DNA of 64,000 bases from positions 3,725,001-3,789,000 of the forward strand of contig CP110972.1 of assembly GCA_028869255.1 (NCBI GenBank), read 5' to 3'. The DNA is from Pseudomonas poae (GTDB lineage: Bacteria; Pseudomonadota; Gammaproteobacteria; Pseudomonadales; Pseudomonadaceae). This document shows, piece by piece, positions 19,681 to 31,423 of the stretch. Position 1 is the stretch's first letter. Every line of letters begins with the position of its first letter. The position numbers were made by a program, and so were the translations under genes. The notes beneath the pieces are model-generated. The model was not told the DNA's origin, searched no databases, and was given only the letters and a program-made list of their open reading frames with translations.

Positions 19681-20562
19681 TTACTTGACAGCCCAACCGG
19701 TCAGCTCAGCCAAAGCCTTGCCGATGTCTGCCAGCGAACGCACGGTTTTTACACCTGCGTCTTGCAGCGCAGCGAATTTCTCGTCTGCAGTGCCTTTGCC
19801 GCCGGAGATGATTGCGCCAGCATGGCCCATGCGCTTGCCAGCAGGGGCAGTCACACCAGCGATGTAGGAAACAACCGGCTTGGTCACGTGTGCCTTGATG
19901 TAGGCAGCCGCTTCTTCTTCAGCCGAACCGCCGATCTCACCGATCATCACGATCGCTTCGGTCTTCGGGTCTTCCTGGAACAGTTTCAGGATATCGATGA
20001 AGTTCGAGCCCGGGATCGGGTCACCGCCGATGCCGACGCAAGTCGACTGACCGAAACCGGCGTCAGTGGTCTGCTTCACAGCTTCGTAGGTCAGGGTGCC
20101 GGAACGGGAAACGATACCGACTTTACCTGGCAAGTGAATGTGACCTGGCATGATGCCGATCTTGCATTCGCCTGGGGTGATCACGCCTGGGCAGTTAGGG
20201 CCGATCAGGACTACGCCCAGCTCGTCGCACTTAACTTTAGCGTCCAGCATGTCCAGGGTAGGAATGCCTTCGGTGATGCAAACGATCAGCTTGATGCCGC
20301 CGAATGCCGCTTCCAGGATCGAGTCCTTGCAGAAAGGAGCTGGAACGTAGATCACGCTGGCGGTGGCGCCAGTGGCAGCTACAGCGTCTTTCACGGTGTT
20401 GAACACTGGCAGACCCAGGTGCTCGGTACCGCCTTTGCCCGGCGTTACGCCACCCACCATCTTGGTGCCGTATTCGATGGCTTGCTGGGTGTGGAAACTA
20501 CCTTGCGAACCGGTAATACCCTGGCAGATAACTTTGGTGTCTTTATTGATCAGGACGCTCAT
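19681..20562 (-). CDS. sucD: Succinyl-CoA synthetase alpha subunit
   Basis: 293-residue TCA-cycle subunit that, with SucC, converts succinyl-CoA to succinate with substrate-level phosphorylation. The N-terminal CoA-binding fold carries [10 protein letters not shown]. The transiently phosphorylated histidine is His247 in [21 protein letters not shown] is the CoA-ligase signature. It overlaps the sucC stop by one base (TAATG), so translation is coupled. It corresponds to PA1589. Confidence 0.98.
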   Translation of the reverse strand: MSVLINKDTKVICQGITGSQGSFHTQQAIEYGTKMVGGVTPGKGGTEHLGLPVFNTVKDAVAATGATASVIYVPAPFCKDSILEAAFGGIKLIVCITEGIPTLDMLDAKVKCDELGVVLIGPNCPGVITPGECKIGIMPGHIHLPGKVGIVSRSGTLTYEAVKQTTDAGFGQSTCVGIGGDPIPGSNFIDILKLFQEDPKTEAIVMIGEIGGSAEEEAAAYIKAHVTKPVVSYIAGVTAPAGKRMGHAGAIISGGKGTADEKFAALQDAGVKTVRSLADIGKALAELTGWAVK

Positions 20563-21728
20563 TATTTGCCCTCCGCAGCTTTGACAACTTGTTGAGCAGC
20601 GTCGGTCAGGCTGGTAGCCGCGATGATGTTCAAACCGCTTTCTGCCAGTACTTTAGCGCCCAGTTCAGCGTTGTTACCTTCAAGGCGAACAACAACCGGG
20701 ATTTTAACGCCAACTTCTTTCACTGCACCGATGATGCCTTCGGCAATCATGTCGCAACGAACGATGCCGCCGAAGATGTTGACCAGTACTGCAGCGACGT
20801 TGGAGTCGGACAGGATGATCTTGAACGCTTCGGTAACGCGTTCTTTGGTAGCACCGCCGCCCACGTCGAGGAAGTTGGCTGGTTTGCCGCCATGCAGGTT
20901 GACGATGTCCATGGTACCCATGGCCAGGCCAGCACCGTTGACCATGCAGCCGATGTTACCTTCCAGGGCTACGTAGTTCAGTTCGAACTTGGCAGCGTGC
21001 GCTTCGCGCGGATCGTCTTGCGACGGATCGTGGAAAGTCTTCAGCTTAGGCTGACGGTACATGGCGTTGGCGTCGATGTTGATCTTGGCGTCGAGGCAAT
21101 GCAGATCGCCGTCAGCCTTGATCACCAGCGGGTTCACTTCCAGCAGGGCCAGATCGTGATCCTGGAACAGTTTGGCCAGACCGACGAAGATCTTGGCGAA
21201 CTGGGCAACTTGCTTGCCTTCCAGACCCAGCTGGAATGCCAACTCGCGACCCTGGAATGGCTGAGCGCCAACCAGTGGATCGATAGTGGCTTTCAGAATT
21301 TTTTCTGGGGTTTCGTGAGCGATCTTCTCGATGTCCACGCCACCTTCGGTGGAAGCCATGAACACGATGCGACGGCTCGAACGGTCAACGACAGCGCCCA
21401 GGTACAGCTCTTTAGCGATATCAGTGCACGATTCAACCAGGATCTTGGTGACTGGTTGGCCATTGGCATCAGTCTGGTAAGTCACCAGACGCTTGCCCAG
21501 CCACTGCTGTGCGAAGGCCTTGGCGTCTTCTTTGCTGCGAACCAGCTTAACGCCGCCCGCTTTACCGCGACCACCGGCGTGGACCTGGGCTTTGACAACC
21601 CACTCGCTGCCGCCGATTTTGTCGCAAGCTTCTGCTGCTGCTTCCGGGGTGTCTACTGCGTAGCCCTTGGAAACTGGCAGGCCGTATTCAGCGAACAGCT
21701 GCTTACCCTGATACTCGTGAAGATTCAT
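20562..21728 (-). CDS. sucC: Succinyl-CoA synthetase beta subunit
   Basis: 388-residue ATP-grasp subunit binding nucleotide and succinate. It begins [20 protein letters not shown], the universal family start, which fixes the ATG at 21728. [19 protein letters not shown] is the nucleotide-binding segment and [16 protein letters not shown] the C-terminal subunit interface. It is 204 bases after lpd; that gap contains no gene and no clear terminator. Confidence 0.98.
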   Translation of the reverse strand: MNLHEYQGKQLFAEYGLPVSKGYAVDTPEAAAEACDKIGGSEWVVKAQVHAGGRGKAGGVKLVRSKEDAKAFAQQWLGKRLVTYQTDANGQPVTKILVESCTDIAKELYLGAVVDRSSRRIVFMASTEGGVDIEKIAHETPEKILKATIDPLVGAQPFQGRELAFQLGLEGKQVAQFAKIFVGLAKLFQDHDLALLEVNPLVIKADGDLHCLDAKINIDANAMYRQPKLKTFHDPSQDDPREAHAAKFELNYVALEGNIGCMVNGAGLAMGTMDIVNLHGGKPANFLDVGGGATKERVTEAFKIILSDSNVAAVLVNIFGGIVRCDMIAEGIIGAVKEVGVKIPVVVRLEGNNAELGAKVLAESGLNIIAATSLTDAAQQVVKAAEGK

Positions 21729-21932
21729 GCTTTTTACCGTCTTCGTTAGGTACTGCGCATTCGGCGCTGCGCTCATTATGAGTGCCGCGCCACCTGTGAC
21801 TGCTGCTTGCGCAACTTGCGGGGCTCAAGGCCCGTAAAGCTGCACAAGACTGCGTCCAGCGGATATTCCGCGGTGAGTCTTGCGCGCAAGGCTCACGACG
21901 GGCAACTCCGCCGTGGTTTCTTATTATCTCGC

Positions 21933-23465
<1,533 letters not shown>

Positions 23466-23468
23466 CAA

Positions 23469-24692
23469 TCAGATATCCAGCAGCAGACGAGCCGGGTCTT
23501 CCAGCAGGTTCTTGATGGTCACCAGGAAAGTCACGGCTTCTTTACCATCGATCAGGCGGTGATCGTACGACAGCGCCAGGTACATCATCGGGCGGATCAC
23601 GACTTGGCCGTTGATGGCCATCGGACGCTGGATGATGTTGTGCATGCCCAGGATCGCAGCTTGCGGCGGGTTGACGATCGGCGTCGACATCATCGAACCG
23701 AAGGTACCACCGTTAGTGATGGTGAAGGTACCGCCGGTCATCTCGTCGATGGTCAGCTTGCCGTCACGGGCTTTCTTGCCGAAGCCGGCGATGCCGCCTT
23801 CGATTTCAGCCAGGCTCATCAGCTCGGCGTTACGCAGAACCGGTACCACCAGGCCACGGTCGCTGGACACGGCAACGCCGACGTCAGCGTAGCCGTGGTA
23901 AACGATGTCGCCGCCGTCGATGGAAGCGTTGACTGCCGGGAAGCGTTTCAGCGCTTCGGTGGCCGCTTTCACGAAGAACGACATGAAGCCCAAACGCACG
24001 CCGTTGTGGGACTTCTCGAACAGGTCCTTGTACTTCGAACGCAACGCCATGACTTCAGTCATGTCGACTTCGTTGAACGTGGTCAGCATCGCCATGTTCG
24101 ACTGGGCTTCAACCAGGCGCTTGGCCACGGTGGCACGTACGCGGGTCATCGGTACGCGCTTCTCGGTACGGTCGCCAGCAGCGAACACAGGCGCGGCAGC
24201 AGCTGGAGCAGCAGCCTTGGCAGGTGCGGCAGCCGGAGCGTTTTTCTTGGCTTCAACAGCGGCAACCACATCTTCCTTGGTTACACGGCCGTCTTTGCCG
24301 GTGCCTTTTACGGAAGCCAGGTTGATACCGTTTTCTTCAGCCAGCTTGCGCGCGGCTGGCGCGGCAACAGCGTCTTCGTCGGCGGCAGCCGGGGCAGCGG
24401 CAGCCGGAGCAGCAGCCGGTGCAGCAGCAGCGGCAGGTGCTGCGGCGGCGGCAGAGCCTTCTTCGATCGAGCCCAGTACCTGGTTGGACAGGACGGTAGC
24501 GCCCTCTTCGGCAACGATTGCGCCCAGTACGCCGTCAGCTTCGGCCAACACTTCCAGTACGACTTTGTCGGTTTCGATGTCAACGATCAGGTCGTCACGC
24601 TTGACGGCCTCACCTGGTTTCTTGTGCCAGGTGGCAACGGTGCCATCGGCAACCGATTCCGGGAATGACGGGGCTTTGATTTCGATAGCCAT
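23469..24692 (-). CDS. sucB: Dihydrolipoyl succinyltransferase (E2 of 2-oxoglutarate dehydrogenase)
   Basis: 407 residues forming the core of the 2-oxoglutarate dehydrogenase complex. The lipoyl domain spans about residues 1-80, with Lys43 lipoylated in [11 protein letters not shown]. An Ala-rich linker follows, then the E3-binding domain (about 110-150, [20 protein letters not shown]), a second Ala-rich linker, and the C-terminal catalytic domain ending with [13 protein letters not shown], whose His is catalytic. It is 44 bases after sucA. Confidence 0.98.
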   Translation of the reverse strand: MAIEIKAPSFPESVADGTVATWHKKPGEAVKRDDLIVDIETDKVVLEVLAEADGVLGAIVAEEGATVLSNQVLGSIEEGSAAAAAPAAAAAPAAAPAAAAPAAADEDAVAAPAARKLAEENGINLASVKGTGKDGRVTKEDVVAAVEAKKNAPAAAPAKAAAPAAAAPVFAAGDRTEKRVPMTRVRATVAKRLVEAQSNMAMLTTFNEVDMTEVMALRSKYKDLFEKSHNGVRLGFMSFFVKAATEALKRFPAVNASIDGGDIVYHGYADVGVAVSSDRGLVVPVLRNAELMSLAEIEGGIAGFGKKARDGKLTIDEMTGGTFTITNGGTFGSMMSTPIVNPPQAAILGMHNIIQRPMAINGQVVIRPMMYLALSYDHRLIDGKEAVTFLVTIKNLLEDPARLLLDI

Positions 24693-24736
24693 TATCTGTG
24701 GGTCCTTAAAATTCGGTTTCAGTCAGCGCGAAGGCG

Positions 24737-27568
24737 TTAAACAGTGAAAGCATCTTGCAGCAGTTTTTCCTGCTGCTCGGCGTGCATCGACGCATAACCA
24801 CACGCAGGTGCAGCAGAAGCATCACGACCGGCGTACTCCAGGCCCAGGCCTGTTTTGTGGTTACCGATACTGCGACGCAAATGATGCTGGCTGCTGTACC
24901 ACGCGCCCTGGTTCATCGGTTCTTCCTGGCACCACACCGCATGGGTGAGGTTGGTGTAAGGCGCGATGGCCTCCATCAGGTCGTCTTCCGGGAACGGGTA
25001 AAGCTGCTCGATACGCACAATGGCGATGTCTTCGCGGCCTTCGGCACGGCGTTTTTCCAGCAAGTCGTAGTAAACCTTGCCGCTGCACAGGACCAGGCGA
25101 GTGACCTTGGCGGCGTCCAGGGTGTCGATTTCCGGAATCACGGTCTGGAACGAACCGTCGGCCAGATCTTCCAGGGTCGAGATGGCCAATTTATGACGCA
25201 ACAGCGATTTCGGAGTCAGCACTACCAGCGGCTTGCGCAGCGGGCGGATCACCTGACGACGCAGCAAGTGGTAGATCTGGGCCGGGGTAGTCGGCACGCA
25301 CACCTGGATGTTGTGCTCGGCGCACAGTTGCAGGTAACGCTCCAGACGGGCCGAGGAGTGCTCCGGACCCTGACCTTCATAACCGTGTGGCAGCAGCATG
25401 GTCAGACCGCACAAACGGCCCCACTTGTGCTCACCGCTGGTGATGAACTGGTCGATAACCACTTGGGCACCGTTGGCAAAGTCGCCGAACTGGGCTTCCC
25501 AGATCACCAGCGCGTTTGGCGTGGTGGTCGAGTAGCCGTATTCGAACGCCAGTACGGCTTCTTCGGACAGGAACGAATCGTACAGGTCGAAACGTGGCTG
25601 GCCTTCGTACAGGTTCTGCAACGGGATGTAGGTGCCCGCGTCTTTCTGGTTGTGCAGCACAGCATGACGGTGCGAGAACGTACCACGGCCGATGTCCTGG
25701 CCGGTCATGCGGATCGGGTGACCTTCGAACGCCAGGGTCGCGTACGCCATGGTTTCGGCGTAACCCCAGTTGATCGGCAGGCCGCCGGCTTGCATCTTCT
25801 GACGGTCTTCGTAGATCTTCGCCACCTGGCGCTGCACCACGAAACCTTCCGGAATTTCCAGCAGCTTGGCAGAAAGTTCCTGCAGGGTTTTCAGATCGAA
25901 CGAGGTGTCGTGACGCGCAGTCCAGGCGTGGCCCAGGTACGGGCGCCAGTCCACGAACAGCTCTTTGTTCGGCTCTTTAACCAGGCTTTTTACTACATGC
26001 AGACCGTTGTCCAGCGCGTTGCGGTATTCATCGACTTTCGCCTGAACACGCGCATCGTCAACCACGCCGGCCTTGGTCAGGCTTTCGGCGTACAGCTCAC
26101 GGGTGGTGCGCTGCTTGGTGATCTGCTGGTACATCAACGGCTGGGTACCGCTAGGCTCATCCGCTTCGTTGTGACCGCGACGGCGGTAGCACACCAGGTC
26201 GATCACCACGTCACGCTTGAACTGCATGCGGTAGTCGATGGCGAGCTGGGTCACGAACAACACGGCTTCCGGATCATCACCATTCACATGGAGGATCGGC
26301 GCCTGGATCATCTTGGCCACGTCGGTCGCGTACTCGGTAGAGCGCGCGTCGAGCGGGTTGCTGATGGTGAAGCCCACCTGGTTGTTGATGACGATGTGAA
26401 CCGTACCGCCGGTCTTGAAGCCGCGAGTCTGCGACATCTGGAAGGTTTCCAGCACCACGCCTTGACCGGCGAACGCCGCGTCACCGTGGATGGAAATCGG
26501 CAGGACCTTCTCACCGGTGGTGTCGTTACGACGATCCTGGCGAGCACGAACCGAACCCTCGACCACTGGAGAAACGATTTCCAGGTGGGATGGGTTAAAG
26601 GCCATGGCCAGGTGAACTTCACCGCCGGTGGTCATCACGTTGGACGAGAAGCCCTGGTGGTATTTAACGTCACCGGAACCCAGCTCGACCTTCTTCTTGC
26701 CTTCGAACTCGTCGAACAGCTCACGCGGGTTCTTGCCGAAGGTGTTGACCAACACGTTCAGGCGACCACGGTGAGCCATGCCGATCACGATTTCCTTGGT
26801 GCCGTAGGAACCGGAACGCTGGATCAGCTCGTCGAGCATCGGAATCAGGCTTTCGCCGCCTTCCAGGCCGAAACGCTTGGTGCCCGGGTATTTGGTACCC
26901 AGGTATTTCTCGAGACCTTCAGCCGCGGTCACGCGCTCAAGCAGGTGGCCGCGTACGTCGGCCGACAGCACCGGACGGCCGCGCACGCCTTCCAGGCGAT
27001 GCTGGAACCAGTGACGTTGCTCGGAATCGGTGATGTGCGTGAACTCAGCGCCAATGGTGCGGCAATATGTCTGCTGCAACGCTTCGTGAATTTCGCGTAG
27101 GCTCGCTTCCTCTTTGCCGATGAACAGGTCGCCGGCACGGAAGGTCGTATCAAGATCGGCATTGGTCAAGCCGTAATGATTGATCGACAGGTCAGCAGGT
27201 GCAGGACGCTGCCAGAGCCCCAGCGGGTCAAGCTGGGCCGCCTGGTGGCCACGCATCCGATAGGCCTGGATCAGTCGCAGTACTTCAACTTGCTTCTTCT
27301 CGTGCTCACTGCTCACGCTGCCGGCGGAAACCGGTTGAGCGCGGCGCTGGTTCTTTGCCAGCAGCACAAACTGATCGCGAATTGTTGCATGCGATACATC
27401 GGTGGCAGCGTTGCCGTCTGAAGACAACGTCTGAAATTTGGTGCGCCATTCTTCTGGCACAGCGTTAGGGTCGTGCAGGTAGAGCTCATAAAGCTCTTCC
27501 ACATAGGCAGCGTTACCACCTGAAAGATAGCCGCTGTTCCACATGCGCTGCATCACGCTTTCTTGCAT
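24737..27568 (-). CDS. sucA: 2-oxoglutarate dehydrogenase E1 component
   Basis: 943-residue thiamine-diphosphate enzyme decarboxylating 2-oxoglutarate. The N-terminal segment MWNSGYLSGGNAAYVEELYELY is the SucB-interaction region. The ThDP-binding region includes GMAHRGRLNVL and GDAAFAGQGVV, and the C-terminal transketolase-like domain has VIDQFITSGEHKWG. It is the first gene of sucAB-lpd-sucCD, and lies 262 bases downstream of sdhB with a hairpin between (27752-27790). Confidence 0.98.
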   Translation of the reverse strand: MQESVMQRMWNSGYLSGGNAAYVEELYELYLHDPNAVPEEWRTKFQTLSSDGNAATDVSHATIRDQFVLLAKNQRRAQPVSAGSVSSEHEKKQVEVLRLIQAYRMRGHQAAQLDPLGLWQRPAPADLSINHYGLTNADLDTTFRAGDLFIGKEEASLREIHEALQQTYCRTIGAEFTHITDSEQRHWFQHRLEGVRGRPVLSADVRGHLLERVTAAEGLEKYLGTKYPGTKRFGLEGGESLIPMLDELIQRSGSYGTKEIVIGMAHRGRLNVLVNTFGKNPRELFDEFEGKKKVELGSGDVKYHQGFSSNVMTTGGEVHLAMAFNPSHLEIVSPVVEGSVRARQDRRNDTTGEKVLPISIHGDAAFAGQGVVLETFQMSQTRGFKTGGTVHIVINNQVGFTISNPLDARSTEYATDVAKMIQAPILHVNGDDPEAVLFVTQLAIDYRMQFKRDVVIDLVCYRRRGHNEADEPSGTQPLMYQQITKQRTTRELYAESLTKAGVVDDARVQAKVDEYRNALDNGLHVVKSLVKEPNKELFVDWRPYLGHAWTARHDTSFDLKTLQELSAKLLEIPEGFVVQRQVAKIYEDRQKMQAGGLPINWGYAETMAYATLAFEGHPIRMTGQDIGRGTFSHRHAVLHNQKDAGTYIPLQNLYEGQPRFDLYDSFLSEEAVLAFEYGYSTTTPNALVIWEAQFGDFANGAQVVIDQFITSGEHKWGRLCGLTMLLPHGYEGQGPEHSSARLERYLQLCAEHNIQVCVPTTPAQIYHLLRRQVIRPLRKPLVVLTPKSLLRHKLAISTLEDLADGSFQTVIPEIDTLDAAKVTRLVLCSGKVYYDLLEKRRAEGREDIAIVRIEQLYPFPEDDLMEAIAPYTNLTHAVWCQEEPMNQGAWYSSQHHLRRSIGNHKTGLGLEYAGRDASAAPACGYASMHAEQQEKLLQDAFTV

Positions 27569-27751
27569 GCTTGGTCACCCTCGATTTGGGGACACCACCG
27601 GCGAAAACACCGAGTTTGCTTGCAAAAGGCCAAGTGCAGCGACCAAAACAAGCCACTTAGGATCACGCTGATAGTTCGGGTACCAACCCGAATGCCCCTG
27701 CTTGTCTCATTTCTTCAAAATAAGAGCCGCGGCTTTGTAAGTCGCTGCTCA

Positions 27752-27790
27752 AGTTAAAACTACGGCGCCGGTTGAAGCCTGCGCCGTAGC
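27752..27790 (-). terminator. Hairpin terminator/attenuator between sdhB and sucA
   Basis: CTACGGCGC (27760-27768) pairs with GCGCCGTAG (27781-27789); on the minus strand it is followed by TTTT. It may end sdhCDAB transcripts or partly uncouple them from sucA. Confidence 0.65.
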
Positions 27791-27830
27791 ATTTACGGGC
27801 ACAACGGTCCTGCTTTTACTACAACGTCAG

Positions 27831-28535
27831 TTACACGCCGCTCTGCAGCAGCATGTTACGGATGTGACCAATGGCCTTAGTCGGGTTCAGGCCTTTAGGA
27901 CATACGTTGACGCAGTTCATGATCCCGCGGCAGCGGAATACGCTGAACGGGTCATCCAGTGAAGCCAGACGCTCGGACGTCTTGGTGTCACGGCTGTCTG
28001 CCAGGAAGCGGTACGCTTGCAGCAGAGCGGCTGGACCCAGGAACTTGTCCGGGTTCCACCAGAAGGACGGGCACGAAGTCGAGCAGCAAGCGCACAGGAT
28101 GCACTCGTACAGACCGTCGAGCTTCTCGCGCTCTTCCGGGGACTGCAGACGCTCGATGGCCGGAGCCGGCGTGTCGTTCTGCAGGAACGGCTTAACCTTT
28201 TCGTATTGCTTGTAGAAGATGCTCATATCGACGACCAGGTCACGGATAACCGGCAAACCTGGCAGAGGACGAACGATCAGTTTGTTGCCTTTAACCACGG
28301 CGGACAGCGGCGTGATGCACGCCAGGCCGTTTTTGCCGTTGATGTTCATGCCGTCGGAGCCACAAACGCCTTCACGGCAAGAGCGACGATACGAGAAACC
28401 TTCGTCCTGCTCTTTGATCAGTGCCAATACATCCAGCACCATCAGGTCTTTACCACCGGTATCGACCTGGAATTCCTGCATGAACGGCGCAGCGTCCTGA
28501 TCAGGGTTGTAGCGGTAAACACTGACTTTCAACAT
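27831..28535 (-). CDS. sdhB: Succinate dehydrogenase iron-sulfur subunit
   Basis: 234-residue peripheral subunit passing electrons from SdhA to the membrane anchor. All three cluster motifs are present: [2Fe-2S] SCREGVCGSDGMNINGKNG, [4Fe-4S] CILCACCSTSCPS and [3Fe-4S] CRGIMNCVNVCPKG. The ATG at 28535 (MLKVSVYRYNPD) follows AAGGGTGGCTGCC; a GTG three codons earlier is less likely. It is 11 bases after sdhA. Confidence 0.97.
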   Translation of the reverse strand: MLKVSVYRYNPDQDAAPFMQEFQVDTGGKDLMVLDVLALIKEQDEGFSYRRSCREGVCGSDGMNINGKNGLACITPLSAVVKGNKLIVRPLPGLPVIRDLVVDMSIFYKQYEKVKPFLQNDTPAPAIERLQSPEEREKLDGLYECILCACCSTSCPSFWWNPDKFLGPAALLQAYRFLADSRDTKTSERLASLDDPFSVFRCRGIMNCVNVCPKGLNPTKAIGHIRNMLLQSGV

Positions 28536-28546
28536 GGCAGCCACCC

Positions 28547-30319
28547 TTAGTAAGTCCGAATCTTCGGTTCAAACGTCGGAACCGTCTTCGGCGAGAAGTT
28601 CACGGCACGCTTGGTTACGCGCTTGTCACCCGGGAAGTACAGGGTGTGGCACAACCAGTTTTCGTCGTCGCGATCTTCAAAGTCTTCACGAGCGTGAGCA
28701 CCACGGGATTCTTTACGAACCTCGGCGGCGATCGCAGTCGCTTCAGCCACTTCCAGCAGGTTTTGCAGCTCAAGGGCTTCGATACGAGCGGTGTTGAACG
28801 CCTGGCTCTTATCGTTGATCTTGACGTTGGCGATGCGCGTGCGCAGATCGGCCAACTGGGCAATACCCTTCTGCATGTATTCGCCGGTACGGAATACACC
28901 GAAGTAGTTCTGCATGCAGCTTTGCAGCTCGCGACGCAGGGTAGCCACGTCTTCGCCATCAGTGCGCTCGTTCAGAGCGTTCAGACGGGCCAGGGCAGCT
29001 TCGATGTTGGCGTCAGTGGCGTCATCGTATTCGATGCCGTCGGTCAGGGCTTTTTCCAGGTGCAGGCCGGCAGCGCGACCGAATACCACCAGGTCGAGCA
29101 GCGAGTTGCCGCCCAGACGGTTGGCACCGTGCACCGATACGCACGCCACTTCACCTACCGCGAACAGACCATGAATGATCTCGTCCTGGCCATCGGCGTT
29201 CTGGGTGATCGCCTGGCCATGAATGTTGGTCGGCACGCCGCCCATCATATAGTGGCAAGTCGGAACAACCGGAACCGGAGCAACCACCGGGTCAACGTGA
29301 GCAAAGGTCTTGGACAGCTCGCAGATGCCTGGCAGGCGGCTGTGCAGCACTTCTTCGCCGAGGTGATCGAGTTTCAGCAGTACGTGGTCGCCGTTCGGGC
29401 CACAGCCGTTGCCGGCGATGATTTCTTTAACCATCGAACGGGCCACAACGTCACGACCGGCAAGGTCTTTGGCGTTCGGAGCATAACGCTCCATGAAACG
29501 CTCGCCGTGCTTGTTGATCAGGTAACCACCTTCACCACGGCAACCTTCAGTAACCAGTACACCGGCGCCGGCGATGCCGGTCGGGTGGAACTGCCACATT
29601 TCGATGTCTTGTACCGGCACGCCAGCACGCAGAGCCATACCAACGCCGTCACCGGTGTTGATCAGGGCGTTGGTGGTGGAGGCGTAGATACGGCCTGCAC
29701 CGCCCGTCGCCAGCACGGTAGCCTTGGCGCGGATGTAGGTGGTTTCACCGGTTTCGATGCAGATGGCGATTACACCGACGAACTCACCTTGTGCGTTCTT
29801 CACCAGATCGACCGCGTAGTACTCGTTCAGGAACGTGGTACCGGCTTTCAGGTTGCCCTGATAAAGAGTGTGCAGCAGCGCGTGACCGGTACGGTCGGAA
29901 GCGGCGCAGGTACGGGCAGCCTGCCCGCCTTTACCGTAGTCCTTCGACTGACCGCCGAATGGACGCTGGTAGATGCGGCCTTGTTCGGTGCGGGAAAATG
30001 GCAGACCCATGTGGTCCAGCTCGAACACCGCGGCCGGGCCTTCCTGACACATGTATTCGATAGCATCCTGGTCACCGATGTAGTCGGAACCCTTGACGGT
30101 ATCGTACATGTGCCAGCGCCAGTCATCGTTCGGGTCGGCAGAGGCGATGGCGCAGGTGATGCCACCCTGGGCCGATACGGTGTGGGACCGCGTCGGGAAC
30201 ACCTTGGTGATCACGGCAGTCTTGTGACCGCCCTGGGCCAGTTGCAGCGCAGCGCGCATGCCGGCACCGCCGCCACCAATAATGATGGCGTCGAATGAAA
30301 TAGTTGGAATGTTAGCCAT
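28547..30319 (-). CDS. sdhA: Succinate dehydrogenase flavoprotein subunit
   Basis: 590-residue subunit oxidising succinate to fumarate. It has the N-terminal FAD fold [13 protein letters not shown], the covalent FAD attachment His46 ([12 protein letters not shown]), active-site stretches [11 protein letters not shown] and [18 protein letters not shown], and a C-terminal helical domain ending RTY. It is 3 bases after sdhD in the sdhCDAB operon. Confidence 0.98.
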   Translation of the reverse strand: MANIPTISFDAIIIGGGGAGMRAALQLAQGGHKTAVITKVFPTRSHTVSAQGGITCAIASADPNDDWRWHMYDTVKGSDYIGDQDAIEYMCQEGPAAVFELDHMGLPFSRTEQGRIYQRPFGGQSKDYGKGGQAARTCAASDRTGHALLHTLYQGNLKAGTTFLNEYYAVDLVKNAQGEFVGVIAICIETGETTYIRAKATVLATGGAGRIYASTTNALINTGDGVGMALRAGVPVQDIEMWQFHPTGIAGAGVLVTEGCRGEGGYLINKHGERFMERYAPNAKDLAGRDVVARSMVKEIIAGNGCGPNGDHVLLKLDHLGEEVLHSRLPGICELSKTFAHVDPVVAPVPVVPTCHYMMGGVPTNIHGQAITQNADGQDEIIHGLFAVGEVACVSVHGANRLGGNSLLDLVVFGRAAGLHLEKALTDGIEYDDATDANIEAALARLNALNERTDGEDVATLRRELQSCMQNYFGVFRTGEYMQKGIAQLADLRTRIANVKINDKSQAFNTARIEALELQNLLEVAEATAIAAEVRKESRGAHAREDFEDRDDENWLCHTLYFPGDKRVTKRAVNFSPKTVPTFEPKIRTY

Positions 30320-30322
30320 GAA

Positions 30323-30691
30323 TCAGATACCCCAAAGAATCTGCACACCCCAGACGAAGTAAGCGAACATCGCAACGCCGCATACTGCCTGGAAGAGGAA
30401 ACGTACTGCAGTCGCGGACTTGCCCAGCGCCATTGGCGTCAGGTAGTCGGTCGCGATGGTCCACATGCCGACCCAGGCGTGAGCGCCCAGGGCTACAAGT
30501 GCCAGCAGACTGAAGATTCGCATCGCATTGTGGGAAAACAGGCCGTGCCATTGCTCATAGCCAATGCCCGGGTTTGCGACGAGGTATCCGATCAGGAAAA
30601 TGAAATAAGCCGCGAGAACGACCGCAGACACACGCTGTGCCATCCAGTCATAGAGGCCCGAACGCGAAAGGTTCGTAACGCTGGTTACCAT
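30323..30691 (-). CDS. sdhD: Succinate dehydrogenase membrane anchor subunit
   Basis: 122-residue integral subunit with three transmembrane helices that, with SdhC, binds heme b and ubiquinone. It begins MVTSVTNLSRSGLYDWMAQRVSAVVLAAY; the Ser/Arg and Asp/Tyr near the N-terminus fit the quinone site. The helix ending LVALGAHAWVGMWTIATDY carries the heme/quinone-side His. The ATG at 30691 has AGGAG seven bases upstream. It overlaps sdhC by 7 bases. Confidence 0.96.
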   Translation of the reverse strand: MVTSVTNLSRSGLYDWMAQRVSAVVLAAYFIFLIGYLVANPGIGYEQWHGLFSHNAMRIFSLLALVALGAHAWVGMWTIATDYLTPMALGKSATAVRFLFQAVCGVAMFAYFVWGVQILWGI

Positions 30692-31059
30692 ATCCAAACT
30701 CCTGCCAGAACGATCAGCACCACGGAAATGGCGATGATGATTTTCGAGCCCAGGCGGCCGCCTTCCAGCGTCTCACCGATGCCCATATCCATGATCAAGT
30801 GGCGCACACCGGCTACCAGGTGATACAGCAGAGCGGACAGGAGGCCCCATGCTACGAACTTGGCCAGCGGGCTGGTCAAGCATGCCTTCACCTCGGCGTA
30901 ACCTTCCTCGGAACCCAGGGATTTGCTCAATGCATAAAGCATGATGCCCAAGCCCAGGAACAGGATGATGCCGGAAACACGGTGCAGGAACGACGTAACG
31001 CCGGTGATGGGGAGTTTGATGGTCCTTAGGTCTAGGTTTACAGGTCGTTGGCTATTCAC
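30685..31059 (-). CDS. sdhC: Succinate dehydrogenase cytochrome b556 subunit
   Basis: 124-residue integral subunit with three helices. QRPVNLDLRTIKLP is the conserved N-terminus, SFLHRVSGI carries the quinone-site residues, and LLYHLVAGVRHLIMDMG contains the heme-ligand His. The start given is GTG at 31059. A GTG 13 bases upstream would add MKK-like residues if the intervening A-run had six rather than seven A, so the N-terminus is slightly uncertain. It is the first gene of the operon; the promoter is at 31195-31223. Confidence 0.95.
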   Translation of the reverse strand: MNSQRPVNLDLRTIKLPITGVTSFLHRVSGIILFLGLGIMLYALSKSLGSEEGYAEVKACLTSPLAKFVAWGLLSALLYHLVAGVRHLIMDMGIGETLEGGRLGSKIIIAISVVLIVLAGVWIW

Positions 31060-31194
31060 GGCTTTTTTTCACACTGAAGAGCCCCTAACAATCAGGGCAA
31101 AGTTGTTGGGGAGTGCACTGGTCAGGTAAGCACCACCCAGGGAGTGCGACCCCCAATGAAAGCAAGCCCAAAAGCCCTTGGCGGTCGGTGGCCG

Positions 31195-31223
31195 AGTATA
31201 GACAGTTAGGTTACTAATGACAA
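31195..31223 (-). promoter_or_regulatory. Sigma70 promoter of sdhCDAB
   Basis: On the minus strand TTGTCA, a 17-base spacer and TATACT, an almost consensus promoter about 135 bases upstream of sdhC. Confidence 0.75.
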
Positions 31224-31337
31224 CGCGCACTCCTCACCCTAATAGCTGATTGCGCTGGCGGGATAAAAGGCGTAAATGGCAGTTAATTTCGAGGAAAAAG
31301 TACGGTTAAAGCCTTCTGGCGCAAGACTTTAGGCAAA

Positions 31338-31365
31338 TTGACATCTGGATTTATATCAATATAGT
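31338..31365 (+). promoter_or_regulatory. Sigma70 promoter of gltA
   Basis: TTGACA, a 16-base spacer and TATAGT, about 60 bases before the gltA start. It is divergent from the sdhC promoter across a roughly 115-base control region. Confidence 0.8.
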
Positions 31366-31423
31366 GGTGCGGGCCCTGCGTGGGGGGTCTGTCTGATGAT
31401 TTGAAGCATAAATAGGAGGCCAC

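Noticed and set aside
24755..27100. A 781-codon open frame on the + strand
   Set aside because: Antisense to sucA; low-complexity His/Gln/Val composition typical of GC-rich shadows.
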